64,000 nucleotides of DNA. It comes from Parus major. Its lineage: Eukaryota; Chordata; Aves; Passeriformes; Paridae. Shown one piece after another: positions 39,273 through 53,360 of this stretch. The position numbers and the translations under genes were made by a program. The stretch lies in NCBI RefSeq assembly GCF_001522545.3, contig NC_031769.1:76015213-76079212 (forward strand), read 5' to 3'. Position 1 is the stretch's first letter, and the number at the start of each line of letters is the position of its first letter. The notes beneath the pieces are model-generated. The model was given only the letters and a program-made list of their open reading frames with translations. It made no database searches and was not told the DNA's origin.

Positions 39273-39334
39273 TCAAGGATCACAAACTAAATCATGGGAT
39301 ACCCCTGCTGAACAACAAGGAGCACTTTTTTTTG

Positions 39335-39533
39335 CTGTGGGGATGACTGAGCACTGTCACCAGTTTCCTGAAGACATTGTGGAGGTACCATCCTTGAATG
39401 TATTAAAGAACCCATCTGGATGTGGTCATGGGCAAATGGCTCTAGGTGTAAGGGGGGTTAGATCAGATGAATTCCAGAGCTCCCTTCCAATCTCAACCAT
39501 TCTGTGGTTTTGTGATAAAACTCCATTTGATAA
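39335..39533 (+). mobile_element. CR1 LINE 3' end fragment, plus strand
   Basis: A short 5'-truncated copy. The blocks ggaggtaccatccttgaatg, then gttagatcagatgaattcca, then gctcccttccaatctcaacc, and the terminal attctgtggttttgtgat octamer-like tail match the CR1 3' end. Confidence 0.85.
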
Positions 39534-42500
39534 CCAGTCTTAAAACAGTGTCTTCCCAATATCTTGATTTCACAATTCTCTAACTTAATGAGTTGTGGTA
39601 TAATATCATTTACAGAGCCTTCAGATCAAAAAGTAACAGTGGAGACTTACTGCCAGTCTTCTCCTGTGGTTCTTCCACCAGAAAGGCTGTTGGTTATACT
39701 AGGAATCAGTATACCTAAAAAGAAAAAAAATATTCCAGCTGGGCATTAACAGTTTGGCAACTATTCAGAAATTCTTTTTGTCCTTTGGTTAGTTTTCTTT
39801 TACCTCACTTTCACTCTCCTAATCCAGTTTACAAAAATTCATTTAAGGAATTATTTTAGAGCCTGCACTTACTGTACTTTATATCTGGAACAAAAAACAG
39901 CCCAAAAAATACCTCCCCTTACATATAAAGAGGAAATTATTGCAAACAAGCACCTATTAACTCTGCAGAAATGTGTATCAAGCAGTCCAGCGAGATGAAG
40001 AAGGTTTTAACTCCAGGAAGTTTCAATTTATTGCCAAAGTAAGATGAGGATAATAAATGATGAAATAATACATTCTGCAGTGTTTCAGTTGCCTAGAAAT
40101 CATGTTTATTGCCTGGTCTTTTAAAATTAATTTGTTTTATGATGGTGCTTATGAGCGATAAAACAAGTTTAAGAAAATGACCATAAAAGAACTAATGTTT
40201 GGAACTTTGTTAGTCTTCTCAGGCAGGTTACATTTTATATCAATTTATATTTTTTACATTGCTCAGATATTTCAAGCTCCATGTCACAGGAGTGTTTAAA
40301 TAAACATGACCCAAATAGAAAATATTTGAGTTTTTAAAATTAAAATATACGTAAACTCAATACCTATGAATCAATGAAACATGAGAGATCACTACCTCTC
40401 CACAGAATTCTCTGTAAAATTCTCTCAGCAAGTATTGATCAGTTTTAAATACTTCACTACATATGGACTGTTTTCCTACTATTATTTTTCTTAATAGAAA
40501 AATTTTACGCCATGAAACATTATTCTTAAGCATTGGTTCTTCTGAAGAGTGTATTCACAGACATGCAGTATATTAGCTGATGCTTATATACCTATGGTTC
40601 TTAATAGCACAGTATTTCTTTGTGTTTATGGAAAAATCTAGCTTTGACTTGTGAATTTTGCAGCATTTGAACCAAGCTTTTGTCTCAGTTGTAGAATGTT
40701 GTGTACACTTTACGTAAGTTAAAAGCAAAATGGCTTTAATCTTCTTGGAATGTAATCCTTCCTCCCTAGCCTCATGCCCATTGCCAGTTTTGTTACATAT
40801 TTCTTTGAAACGATATATTAAATTAGTATTTTCAACTTTTCGACATAAATATAGCCTGTCAATTTGAAGGGAACACTATGCACCTATAAAGAATGCTCAT
40901 TTTGGAAGCTTCTAAAGATAACCAGGAGCTACTTCAATCATCGAGAACTTTTCTGTATTGTTTTTCATTCCAAGGGAGTGCACATATGAGCTCTAGGAGC
41001 TTTTCTGAATGCTGATGTCAGCCTGGAACACCATGTTATCTTACTGCACAGAACACTTAATATCAAACCTATTATAGATGTTGAGGTATGTCATATCTTT
41101 TACTGTAAATAAATAAATAAAGTACATCACACAAATTCATTAAGAAAAGTGAAACAGATTCCTTTGTTAGTAAATACACTATACTCTGCACCAAATTCAG
41201 GATCAAATCTGCATGTTTGTTTAGAGTCATGCATGTCTCAGTATACTGGAGTCAGCAATATCTGACACTTCATGTTCATTTCTTTATGAGCAATGCATTT
41301 AGGCAGACATATCATACAAAATACAAAATAAATTTGAGGAAGATTTTAAAAATCTTATAGCTTGCTGTAAGATAACTACTGTATCCTGTTAGTTCTATTA
41401 GAGAATTCTAAGGGCATAATAAAAATTAAACTAAAATAACTATTTTTCCAAATATTTTTCATAAGTATTATTCAATGGATACATGTTATCACTGTATACC
41501 TTGCAAAATGGATGCCATTTACTATGTAAAAAGTGTATTTCATTATGCCAGTGTAGAGCCTACCAAAGAAAACATAAAAATCAACATAAACTGCATCAAT
41601 TGTTGATCAAGTATTGCAGGATAAGGGCAGAGCTCTCCCCTTCACTAAATATTTGCAAACATTTAGCCTGACCATGCTGATACCACCTACTAAGTACATA
41701 TTGCTCTGTGATACGTCTCATGTTAAGTCTTTTTTTCCAAATGCCCTTATCTTGCAAATTGTACAAGATCATAAATTTTTTGTTATGGCAAAGTACAAAA
41801 TAAAACAGGGAATGATTCAAAAGGGACTGTATTAGCTGTAATCCTCTAACTGAGCACAATAATGGTTTATACAAGTGGAACAATGTGATGAAGAATTCCT
41901 ATACAGGGTCACACACATTCAGTCTGTGTTGCAAGCGACAAATCCAAGTTATTTGTAAAGGGAAGCTTCTTTCACATTTTTTTATGTTGTAAGATTATCT
42001 TTAAAAAGACAGGACCTATGAAGAGTGAATAGCTGTCTGAATAGACTCCTAGCAGATTTCATTCCTGATATTTTCTCTCCCAGTTCTTTAAACTGACTTG
42101 TCAGTTCCTGACTTTTTGCAGGTGAATGCTCATGCACTCATCAGCTAGCCCATGGCCTCCCAGTCCTCCCTGACCCTGTCAATAATCACTCCCAATCTTG
42201 GCAGATACTGCTGATTTCACCTTCACTCCTTTACTGGTAATTTGCTTGCTTTAAAATAGCTGTTCTCATTACTGTGTCACTGAATTCTCTTCAGTGTTCT
42301 TCTCTTGTAGCACAGGAATCCTCTCCCCTCATATCATTCACTGCTAATGTCCCTCCTCTGCTGTCTTGCTCTAATGAGCTATTTGGTTTCCTGAGGTGTA
42401 GTGACTGTTGCTATCAAGTTTTTACTTGTTCCTAATTTCCAAAGATTCATGTGAACATAAAAACTCACTTTGAAATACCTATGTTTGCCTAATTGCAGAT

Positions 42501-43384
42501 GTGGCTATGTTCTGTCTGCCTAAATGGGTTGTTTGCTTGTAAAAAATTAGTATTAGACACTTTATTCTAAAAGCTAAAGGCAGTAATGATCTTTGAAACA
42601 GAGGTTTACGAATTTCAGAAAATTTGCACCTCTCAAGACACATAACCAAGATTTTATTAAAGGTCCCTGTAATTTAATCTCTTTTAAATTATTGTTTGGA
42701 AGCTGTTCCAAAGTTGGATTTCTAATGTATCGAATGCTATATTTATTAATTGAATTGGGGACTGATGTTATGTTTACAAAAACAGATTGAGGAATCTAAA
42801 CCCAGTATGCAAAGTGGATGTCTTTCACATTGATAAAATCTTGGACGTGGGTCTGCATTCACAGTGATTGTTCTGGGCCTTCTTATTAGGTTTTCTTTTA
42901 CAGATAATTTAGATACATACATTTTCCATAAGGTATAATTACTAGCAAGAAGCAGTATTTCTTTGTCATTGAGTCAGAGAGCTGTTTTCTAAATTATCTT
43001 TCAACTTCAACAAGGCACTGTAGGTCAGAGTTCTCTACATGCAGGCTGTTACTAGAAATCAGAAGCATGTAGCTGGTGCAGCATTTGTTCCATGAAAAAA
43101 CAGTCGGGCAAGAAGGCTGTAAATTGTGAAATATCAAGAAAATAACTCAGTAGACATTAGGTGTTTCCCATTTAATCTGTGTTACTGGATTTCTCTCTGT
43201 AATTAAATGCTCTTCTTGAAATGAAATAGTTTGTGTTTTAAGAAGATTAAATCACTGACTACCCAAGGGTTTAGAACATTTTTTTCCATTTCCTCTGTGG
43301 TATATGAGCTCAGTGTATTATTGTGGTTCCACTAAAATGAAACCTGGTCCACCTGTCATCAGGTAAATAGCTTGCTAAGTTAAA
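39534..43384. other. 3.9-kb single-copy AT-rich block, no gene seen
   Basis: There is no recognised transposon or exon. A small (AAAT)n run lies near 41107-41121. Open frames at 41596-41883 minus and 42593-42790 plus are short and featureless. Confidence 0.5.
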
Positions 43385-44053
43385 CCACTATTCTGGGCAA
43401 CCTCTTTCAATGCCTGACCATAATTCAATGAATGAATTTTTCCTAATATCCAAACTAAATCTCCCCTGGTGCAACTAGAGGATATTTTCTCTTGGTCTTT
43501 TGCTTGTTACCTGGGAGAAGAGACTGATCCCCTACTTCAGAATATCTTCCTTTCTGGCAGTCGTAGGGAACGATAAGATCTCCCCTGAGCCTCCTTTCCT
43601 CCAGGCTAAACAACTCCAGCTCCCTCAACTGCTCCGCATCAGACACTTCACCAGCTCTGTTGCCCTTCCCTGGACTCATTCTAGTCCCTCAATGTCCTTC
43701 TCATAGTGTGGGACCCAAAACTGAGCACAGGATTTGAGGTGTGACCTCAGCAGTGCTGAGTACAGGAGGACAATCACACCCTGGTCCTGCTGGCAGCACT
43801 GTTGCTGATGCAGGTCAGAAGGCTACTAGCCTTCTTGGCCATCTAGGCACATGAAGTTCAGCCACTGTCAACCAGCACCTCCAAGTCCTTTTCTATCTCC
43901 ACCCATTGATCCAGTCTGTCCAGATCCCTCTGCAGAGCCTTCCTACCCTCAACACATAGATATCCCCAAACATAATCTCATCTGCAAACTTAAAAAGGGT
44001 ACACTCAGTCCCCTCATCCAGATCATTAATTATGACTGCATTCAGCAAAAGAT
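43385..44053 (-). mobile_element. CR1 LINE fragment with internal deletion, minus strand
   Basis: From the 3' region (ggcaacctctttcaatgcct, then gttacctgggagaagagact) it runs into the RT C-terminal coding region (gagcctcctttcctccaggc, then cagatccctctgcagagcct). Between about 43895 and 43905 the sequence jumps from the block after ccaagtccttttctat to ccattgatccag. Compared with the normal CR1 order, I judge that about 150 bp is deleted. It is truncated 5'-ward near 44053, followed by an A-rich stretch. Confidence 0.9.
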
Positions 44054-44096
44054 GTAACCAAATGCTTCAGTTCAACCAATGAACATGTTCTTTCAA

Positions 44097-44160
44097 ATTT
44101 AAAAAAAAACAAACAAAAACCAAACAAAAAAACTAAAATAGGAAAAAGGATAAGGAAAAA
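44097..44160. repeat. A-rich simple sequence
   Basis: Runs of A interrupted by single C (aaac and caaac units). Confidence 0.8.
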
Positions 44161-46513
44161 GGGTATTTGATAGCCTTATGCTCAGATCTCAGATTGTATT
44201 TAGAAGACCTGTTAAAAACAGTATTTAAATTTGCAGGATTATATTTAACATCAGTGTTAATCTGTAGCCTTTTTAATTTTCATCCAAGATGAAAAACAGT
44301 TAGCTCTTAGGGCATGCCAGACCAGTGCCATTACTGAAGTCTTGGAAACTATGATAACACAAAAAAAACACTTCAGGGTGAAAGGAAAACTGATTTGCCC
44401 TCACTATTCTGTAAAATATCAGAGCCTTTTCACCACTGAGTCTGTAGTTAGCAAGGAAAGACATATTCCAGTCATTAAATAAAAAAGACCTAATAAGGGC
44501 AACCTGTTCTAGAAAATGTAATTTTCAGGGTTTTGGTAATGTCACAGTGAGAAAATGCAGAGAGACCTATTTATTAACTGAGGAAAAATGTTTCTGGATT
44601 TCTAGTGTGACCTCTGGGTTACCTGAATGTCTCTTTTTATAAACTGACAGAGAAGAATACTGGTAAGCTGACAACTTTAAAAATTATTTAAAAACTTACA
44701 CTATCAGGTCATAGCTCCTTAATGACAATAAGTATAATTTTGAGAATAAAAGTTATAATCATATTTTACTTTGGGAATCAGAAGACAGAGAAGGTGATAA
44801 GTAGAAAGAATTTATTTAAAAAAACCTATATCACTTGGCTCATAACTATGAAATCAATTTCAAGTTAAATTGCTCTTAATTGTTTAATAATATCTTCAAG
44901 ACATCTTGATACATTGTTTATACATTTTTTAATACATCTTTAACTTTCAGGTGTCTTTTACTTCCAAATGTATTTTATAAAGAATTATTTTGCTGTGTTT
45001 TGTGTTTGTGTTTGTTTTCTCAGTATTGTTATTTTTGTAGGAAAAGTACAGCTTCCACAGTAGCATGAGCAGTAACAGAAGCATGTGTTCTCTACTACAG
45101 CTGCCTCCATGAGGGCTGCAAGTCAGACTTTATAACTCCTGAAAAAGATGTCTTACATAGAGCACAGTTCTGGGAAGTATTGACTCATCTATGCAGGCCG
45201 GTTAGGGGCAGGTGTGAGCTTCTCTTGCTTGAATGTGAATCAGTTATAGCTGAGATGTCATTAAATTTGCCTGGTATACTGCCTAAACTAACACTGTTTT
45301 CCTCTAAAAAGAAAAAGAAAAACATATAAATAAATCATGCAGCCAAAAGTTGACTCCATTTTTAACTGAAAATACTAGCTCAGAAAGAAAGAAATACATA
45401 ATTTCCTAAATTGGTTCAAAAATAACCACTATTTTGATTCATGCAGAGTCAATATATTTTAAAATATGACTTTAATAAAACTATTCGAGTCCCATGCAAA
45501 ATAGCTTAAGCTGTTCTTTCATTAGAAGCTAACAAAATGAACACTCCTGCCAGGAATCATTCTCTAAAATTCATTATCCTCTCTGCATTCTGTCCACAGC
45601 CCAGAGTTTTTATCATGTGTTGAATGTCTGCTGGCATTTAATACTCATTATCTGAAAGCAAATATCTTGAAGGATTTCAGAAGTTATTCTAATGACATCC
45701 TTAGACTTTAATGGAAGACAATGAATGAATGTTCTAGCAACTTTATTGTGAAGGGCAATCATATGAGAAATATGTAGAATTTCTAAAATGCATTGACAGA
45801 TTGATTGATGAGATATAGTGAAAGTGCTCAGGAGAACTGCAGAGAATACAGTGTCATTACCTGCTAATAAATCGACTGGAAATACCAAAGGAACTGCAAG
45901 CCAAGCCTGCAATATTAGTCTAGTCAATGCCCAGATTTCTTCTTTTATTGATTTTTAGAAATGATCATCTGTTCCAGCTTGGGCTTGACTGTCAGCATGA
46001 GACTGAAACTGTTATCTGTGATAACCTTTTGCTGAGGAAAACAATGAACTGAAAAATGTCTCAGTCACCTTTAATCACCGTTTACTCTTCAGTTCCTACA
46101 CAGGAATGCATTAAGCCACAAGAGGTAGTTCAAGAACAGCTTTGGCCATCCAAACAGCCTGCTTTTGAAGGTGATTTCCAAAACATTTTATTTCTCAGGC
46201 TTTTATGAGATGCTATGTTTCTACTCTTCATTTTTTTTAATGATTTTATTAATCTAAAATTTGATTAATTTTGATTAATCTAAATTTAATCAATATAATA
46301 GAAACAAATTCTGTGTGTTTTCTTTAGGCAGCCAGTCAAAAGTCACATAGTTCAGCACCTCAAATTTGACTATTGCAAAGTACAGAACCTGTACAGAATT
46401 CATCAAATGTCATACAAGTTTTGATTTTGAAATTTTGTATTACATGGGAGTGTTTTTCAAAACAAAATCTCTGCTTGTCTTGATATTTGCTATTATTGTT
46501 TATGACTTATTGT
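44161..46513. other. Single-copy AT-rich sequence, no gene seen
   Basis: It contains a 104-codon minus-strand open frame (45927-45613) that begins at TTG and has no recognised domain. It also contains an imperfect tandem of TTGATTAATCTAAA-like units at about 46240-46295. Nothing else is supported. Confidence 0.5.
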
Positions 46514-47093
46514 TGTCATAGTGTCAACCCAGCCAGCAGCCAAGCTCCACACCATCACTCACTCACTTCTTCCACGAGTAGGATCAGTGAGAGAATTGGA
46601 AGGGTAAACATTAGGAAAAATATGGTTTGAGATAAAGGTAGTTTAATAGGGAAAGCAAATGCCACACAAGAAGTTAATTCGCTGATTCCCACTCATGGGC
46701 AGGTGTTCAGCCTGAGAAATCAGGATCCCATCACATGTAACAGTTATTTGGGGAGGCAAATACCATTACTCCAAACATTCCCCTTCCTCCTTCTTCTTCG
46801 CACTTTATATACTGCACATGATGTCGCATGGTCTGGAATATCCCTTTGGTCAGTTTGGGTCACCTGTCCTGGCTATGTCTCCTCCCAACCGCCCAAGCAC
46901 CCCCAACATCCTTGGAATGAATGTGTGTGGCAAGTATGGGAAGCAGAAAAGGCCTTGGCTCTGCATAAGCCTTTCTCAGCAACAACACAAATATCTCTGT
47001 ATTATCAACCCTGTCTTCATCACAAATCCAAAACTCAGGCCCATAGCAGCCACTGTGGAAAGAATGAATTCTACCCCAACCCAAACCAGCACA
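46514..47093 (-). mobile_element. Solo LTR (about 580 bp), minus orientation
   Basis: On the minus strand it starts TGTGCTGGTTTGGGTTGG near 47093 and ends ACACTATGACA near 46514, so the ends are TG...CA. It carries a TATA box (TATATAAAGTG, complement at 46801-46811) and an ATTAAA-type poly(A) signal (complement near 46640). It belongs to a very common avian LTR family and matches the interrupted copy at 34519-35085. Flanks attgt and tttat do not form a clear duplication. The open frames inside it (for example 46703-47116 plus) are artefacts. Confidence 0.85.
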
Positions 47094-48341
47094 TTTATTT
47101 ATATTTATCTTACTGATTCTGCTGAGATAAACTGACTTCACTGTAATCAGCCTTAATCTTTGCCAAGGCTCAGGGAGCAGGAGATCCGTTCTGAAAACAG
47201 AGAATTTTAGCAGCCTCTTGACAATATTCTTTCCCCTGCACTGTGCTGTTTTATCAGAAGTTCAGTGAAGCAGAGTCTGACCTGATCTCCACAATGAAAT
47301 ATTTGGTTTAGATCAGTTAGAGTCAAGCAACACTTGTATGTCACTCTGTGTAGATTTTTCTCTTTGTTTTTTGAGGTTGTTCTGAGTCCCACCTGTATAC
47401 CTTTCACTTCCTAAAAGGTCTCTTCCTAAATGTTTTCTTTTGTTCTGAAGCATGACAGGCTCACATACCAAAACCTTACTTAGGCATTTTCTACAAGCAA
47501 ATAGAACATATATTTGGAGAAAAACCTAACCTATGTCCTAGAAAAGCAGACAGAAAACTATCTATCTGGGAAATGTTTAGGGGCCAGGAGGAGACACCCA
47601 AGAGCTTAAGTACTTGCTGTGAAGCAGGTCTGGCAGCCTGATGCTAAGACTTCCCTATAATATTAATTTCATGTTTTCATCTTACTGAGGATTTGGATAC
47701 AAAAGCATTTCCAACACAGTGCAGACTGTGATTTTCAGCACACGCCATAACCCGCATAAAGTAGCCCCTCTTAGAGCTCACAAAATGCAAGTAAGGACTG
47801 GATAAGCTGTCTTTCCCAATATATTCACTTCATCCATTGAAGGATACTGCTCTTCAAATGTAAGAGCATGGGCTAGAATTCTTCCAAATTTGTGAGCAAT
47901 GCATAACTTTTTTTTAATTTGTAAATAATTATGGCTCTAAATATTGACCCTGTTAATGCAGCACAGAATAGAACTGTGTATGTATTCCCATATAAAACCT
48001 TGTTTTAAGATTTCCTATCTCAAGCATTGAAATGCAATTTAGATGCAACCTGATGTATGTGAATTGCATTTTGGGAAAAATGCTCTACAATTGCTATTTC
48101 TGGTATGATTTGTGTGTTTTTTCTAATTATTTATAGGTTGATTAAATGTTTCTTCCTCATTTGCAACAACAGACATGCACAAAAAATTGCCACATGCTAT
48201 TTCATAAGAAATATAATCTTTTCAGTACAGAATCCTATTTTGTGCTCTTATTGGCATATTCATTTTAAGACAAAAAAATAATCAATTTCTGTGTCTTTTT
48301 GACAAATGGAAATGCTGTCAAGATAGTCTTTTCCATACAGT
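47094..48341. other. Single-copy sequence, no gene seen
   Basis: No exon or recognised transposon. Confidence 0.5.
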
Positions 48342-49000
48342 TGTGGTGGTTTGACTGGACACCAGATGCTCAACAAGCTACTCTATCACTTCCCTTCCCA
48401 GCTGGGCAGAGGAGAGATGGAAAATGATTCATAGGTTGAGATAATGCAGTTTATGAAAGAGAAAACAAAATTTGCATTAACGTAAACAAAGAGAGAAAAA
48501 ACAAAGTTTATTCTCTACTGAGCATACACATTTTCATTAACTACTATCATTCATCCTTATACAGTTATTATTTTCCCATTTCATGGGCTTCCTTCACATC
48601 ACCAGATATTCAAAAACAGGTCATGACTTGCTTTCCATCAAGATGGGTGGTCAGGACAGGAAAAGCACACTAGAGCCTTGGGCACCAACACTGGCCCAGC
48701 TGGGGTCATCATCATGCTCTCTTTGCTCCTTACAAAATTCGTTCTTTGTGGGTTCCTGTCATTCATTTCATTCCTGCTACTTTACTTCATGCCACATGGA
48801 GACAGGCTTGTGATCAAGAGGTGGACCTGACCATGGAGGCCGTCACACACGTTATCCATGAATGTGAAATGTGCTGCTATCAAGAGAGACATGCAAGTGA
48901 AATCTCCTTGAAAGAGACAGTGGTGGATGGGTTAAATAGAGCTTGGATAGAGCAGCTTGGTGGGCAACTGGCATCCAGCTAAAGTCCAACCACCATGACA
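48342..49000 (-). mobile_element. LTR (about 660 bp), minus orientation
   Basis: It starts TGTGGTGGTTTGACTGGAC and ends AGTCCAACCACCATGACA, good inverted termini. TTTATT at about 48507-48512 is an AATAAA signal on the minus strand, close to the end expected for minus orientation. I find no matching duplication in the flanks (acagt and atgaa), so one end may have been altered. No internal retroviral sequence adjoins it. Confidence 0.75.
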
Positions 49001-52000
49001 ATGAAATCCCCTTTTTCTATTTTGAAATGGACAGGAGATGCTGCCATGCAGTGCAGATTGTTGGAATGAGTGAACAACAAATTACAAACAATTAATGAAT
49101 GTTATGCCATAATTCCTCATATGGATCATCATTAAATTCACAAGTTGCAAAACCAACCAGCCCTCAATCACAGTGTAATTACTTTTGACTCCTACTTAAA
49201 AAGGAAAACTTACTGAATAAAGGTAAAAAAGTGATTGTGTATGAACAAAGAATAAGATCATTACTCTGACAATGAACAGTGTCTTTACTGAATGCGATCT
49301 TGGAACATCAGAACTGATCTTGGAAGGCAAAAGGACTTGCTTGCAAAGCACAAGCTAGCACACAAACACCGACTGTTTCTGAACCCTGCTTCTGTTCTGG
49401 AACAGTTCTGCTTCTTTCTGACCATGAGAGTAAATGGGTGTACTGCAATGTGAGAAAATTTTTTTTTTACTGTTGCTCTTAACCCATCTAGGATGGTTGC
49501 CTGTAATTTTCTTCTCTCTCCCACTCTTATCCTTGTGTGAAGACAAATGTGAATCTGGGAAGATTTCTAAACAAAATTTCTTGGGTTCAGGGGTCTAGTG
49601 AGGAGGATTAATATCTGAAGATGAATGTGACAATCCAGTCCCTTACTTAATTAAATCATGGTTGTTCAATTAGCATAGACTATTTCATATTTCTACTTTT
49701 TAAATGATTGTCTATAAATCATAGCTCAAAATATTTTTGTCTTTTGTAATTTATCATGCTTTGTATTTTCACAGAAGTGGAAAGATACTTACTCAACAGA
49801 TGAACTGGCTATGCCTTTACTGATAATGACAGTCACAGAAGAAAAATTTTACTAGTAAACATAGAACAAGGTTAATTAGTCTAATATTCATTATAATTAT
49901 CACATTTCAATGTAGTTTTAAAAAACATGCAGATTTATGTTACAGCAAGATTTCTTATGTTACAGTTCATTGTTTTTTGACAGGCTATAAATCAGTATGA
50001 ACAGGCTGGTAAAACTGTCCCAAGAAAAACAAAGAAATAAAAATATAAAAATTCCCCAAAACACAAGTATTGCAAGTTCTTATTCACCTCTTTATATACA
50101 TTGCTAACTTCAAACATGAAAATTTTTATGCAACTATTAAAAAATCTTTTAGAAATAAATCAGTCTGGTAATAAAAATGTTTATTGAACCTTGCAGTAGA
50201 CAATCTTTACTTTTTCTCCATACAGCATATGGCTTACTGCATTTTATATGGGATGAAATCCAATGGACAATACTATTTACTCAAAGCAACTATGAGTTGC
50301 TACCTGAATGAAAAACAAATTATGTTACAGTACCACCAATGACTTCTTGTTACTCACTAGGGTGCCCAAGCAATCTGACGCACGAAGATGATAATAATGC
50401 AATAGGGTAACCTGAAATGTGATGCCCTGTGGATATCTTGTGATCAGCCATGAAAAAAAGATGTTAATTTTCTTTCTCTTTTTGGCAATTTCCTTGATTA
50501 AAATGACTCGATTTTTTCTCTCCTGATCACTTTCAAGATGAACAGCCTTTGCTAACTGAAATGATCAATGATCATAAACCACATATGAGGAAAATGCTGT
50601 GAAGTTCAGTCTCTGGAATAATATTTATGTAATTACCAAGACAGCAACCAATGTCAGTGAAGGCTTTATTACCAAAAAGCACAATCACAGTGGATAACAT
50701 GTACTAAATACATTAAAAAGAGTTTCTCAGGTTGTATTTGATTATTCTTTCTAAGGAAGATTAAACTTCATGTGAAACTACCATTATCTTCATATTTTCA
50801 TGGAAGAGCTGGAGAAGAGAACTAGCTGGAAAGTGGAAATTAACAGCTGCTGTACATAAAGTGACTTTCAAATACTAGCTCTAGGATGGATGAAAGAGCC
50901 TGTGCTTATGCTGAATAAAACAGCAGCTCCAGATTTAGTGGTCAGTTACTTCAACTACTGTTGAAGTAGGCAGGCAAGAAACTTCACAACTCTTATTTAA
51001 ACTGCAGCTATGGGACAAATCTTCAGTTCTCTGCTAGATAAATAATGTCAGAAATAAATATTTCTTTTGGACATGGAAGATTTCTATTGGAGATGGGAGG
51101 ATTTTAACCACTAACCACTCTACTACTACTACCATTTCACTGTTAGAATAAAATTAAAATTGGAGGCTATCCTTACTCCTGCTTAACAAAAGACAAAAGT
51201 CTGGCATGGTTCCCAAATTTACTTGTGATGTTTCTCTCAGCATCTCATCTATATCCACACTCTATTGCTCATAACTCTACCCTCACCTTTCTGCTTCTGC
51301 TCTTACGTTTTGGAAGCCATTCAGAAAAGGCTGTTATCAGAGCCATTCATTCATTCACAGAGCTGCCTCCTGTCCAGTTGCAAGGATTTGACTTGTATAC
51401 AGGAAATTATTCAGGAGTCATATAGCAGTCTTGCAGGAAGAACTCTTCAGCACAAATTGTCTTTGACACCAAATAACAGAGACAGACCAACACCTAGAGT
51501 TCTTCTTTAAAATATTCACCCATTTGTGGTTCGCATGCAGGCCAGTTCTGAGACCCATGGTGATGATACTATGGCTTTCTTTCGGTGAAATTTTGGTTCA
51601 GATTTTTAGATTACAATATTACAAAGTATTCGATGAGCTGCCCCAGATATTTTCTTGTTCAGTTCACCTTTTCATGCTTGAAGCATCATCTTGACACGAT
51701 TCTATCAGATGCAGCAGCAGTGAACTAACAGACATGTTGTACTTGCAAACACCTCAGCATACTAGTACCTGGTTCTGTGCCACTAATTTATTTTAAGAAA
51801 TTTTGTTAGGCTATGAGGAATGTTATTAAATGGATGGAAGACTCTGCTCAGGAAGGCAGGGAAAGCACGTCTGACTGAGGAAGGCTGCCACAAGCAGGAG
51901 GGTTCTGCATACACCACAATATTGTCTGCTCTGTAAATGAATCACCTGGATGGGTTGGGTCCTGCAGTGGGAGATTCAGACATACAGAGCACCAAAGGCT

Positions 52001-52663
52001 GCACCCCAACATGACTGTGAACACTCCCATGATTTTCTATGGCCAACAAGAGTATCTTCATCTGTGTTTCAGCATGTTACACTAAGAGGTAGTGAAAACT
52101 GTGTATGGGAGGGAGATTTTAAAATTTATTTTAGCTAATAACTATGATGCTTGTCTATTTTATTATTCTGTTGTGATTTGGAGGCAGTGGAAACATATGA
52201 ACACAAGAAAAAATAAACTCTTTTTATGCACACATATTTTGCAATGACCAGAAACAATGAAACATACAGAAAATGTCATACTGAATGAACAGCCATTTCA
52301 AAATATAATGATCTCAAAAAAAAAAAATATTAATAGGATGCCAGCATTCTTTATGGAAGTGAATGTTCATTTTTGATGCTGTTAACTCTTATCCATCCCT
52401 TGATATAAAAAGCTTAATGATGCAGAGAAATTTACACAAGCCTTTTGCAATAGGCTGTATTGGATCAATAGCATAAATGTTCACATGTATATGGAAACAC
52501 ATGGGTGAGGAAATAAATTACTTCAGGTTAGAGTTGCCACAACAAAAATCTAATGATTCATTCAATCCTTAACAAATGTAATGGAAAATATTTAACATTT
52601 TCTTAGTGCTTTAGGATGTGTGCTAACTTCTGTTCTGTTATAAAGGTTGCTTCTTTGTTTTGT
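49001..52663. other. 3.7-kb single-copy AT-rich block, no gene seen
   Basis: There is no recognised transposon or exon. The short open frames have no family features. Confidence 0.5.
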
Positions 52664-53360
52664 TGTCATGGTTTAGGAATGGTACTCCTCAACTTAGTTT
52701 TCCCAAGGCTCTCCAAAGCCATGCAGCCACTCAGTCTTGCCACTTCTCTCGTTTCACACCCTCACCCCCTTCTGCAGGTGGTCAGAGAGGAGAATTGGAG
52801 GGACAAAAGGCAAAGATCACAGGTTGATGTAAGCACAATTTACTAGAAACAGCAATGATGTAAGAAAATGAACAATAGCAGCAACAATGTTAATAACAAA
52901 ATGTATAAGAAAAGAAAAATATTCACATGCAAAACCCATGACAACAATACTGGATGGCTCCCTCACCACATTTTCTTTACCAGCTACTGCAAAATTCACC
53001 CTACCCAGGCCAGAGCCAGGGCAACTATCCTAGTAGCTGCACAGAGAGGCGGGGGTGTAAGCATATGAAGGAATAAGAAATTGTATCAGAGAAAAAAATG
53101 GCAACGGTTTGTGCAGAGAAGCTTCTAGATCATGAGGGTAGGATATCCATGAAGAGATGATATTGAGTGTGTGACTAACACAGCCAGCACTGACTTAACA
53201 GCACAGCAGAGAACAGGAAAGTCTCAGTAAATCAAGGTGCTCTAGCAGGGCATCAGAGGGAACACAATGAAAAATACTGCCAGGGGATGAAGAAAGATGT
53301 ATGTAATGTCTTCTGCAAACCAGAAAGTCTCCAAAAGGATGCTGGCACACATGGGAACCT
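52664..53360 (-). mobile_element. LTR, ERVL-like, minus orientation, far end uncertain
   Basis: It starts TGTCATGGTTTAGGAATGG and continues with gaggagaattggagggacaa, gatcacaggttgatgtaagc, then an array of aacaatagcagcaac. I recall this order from a common songbird LTR. The block caatttac is a decayed complement of AATAAA, placing the direction on the minus strand. The right end is not clear; similarity may extend further toward 54 kb. Confidence 0.7.

Larger units (their letters stand above)
35086..39334. other. 4.2-kb block without recognised transposons, no gene seen
   Basis: AT-rich single-copy sequence. The part at about 38050-38880 is especially rich in TAAT and ATTA words and lacks repeats. 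Short direct repeats occur at 38866-38891 and 39229-39272, and a T run at 38908-38923. No exon can be supported. Confidence 0.5.

Noticed and set aside
45613..45927. 104-codon minus-strand open frame
   Set aside because: It begins at TTG, has no ATG near the start, no domain and no splice signals. One or a few frames of this length are expected by chance in 64 kb of AT-rich DNA.
46703..47141. Open frames of 93-137 codons
   Set aside because: They are inside the LTR at 46514-47093; LTRs of this type do not encode proteins.
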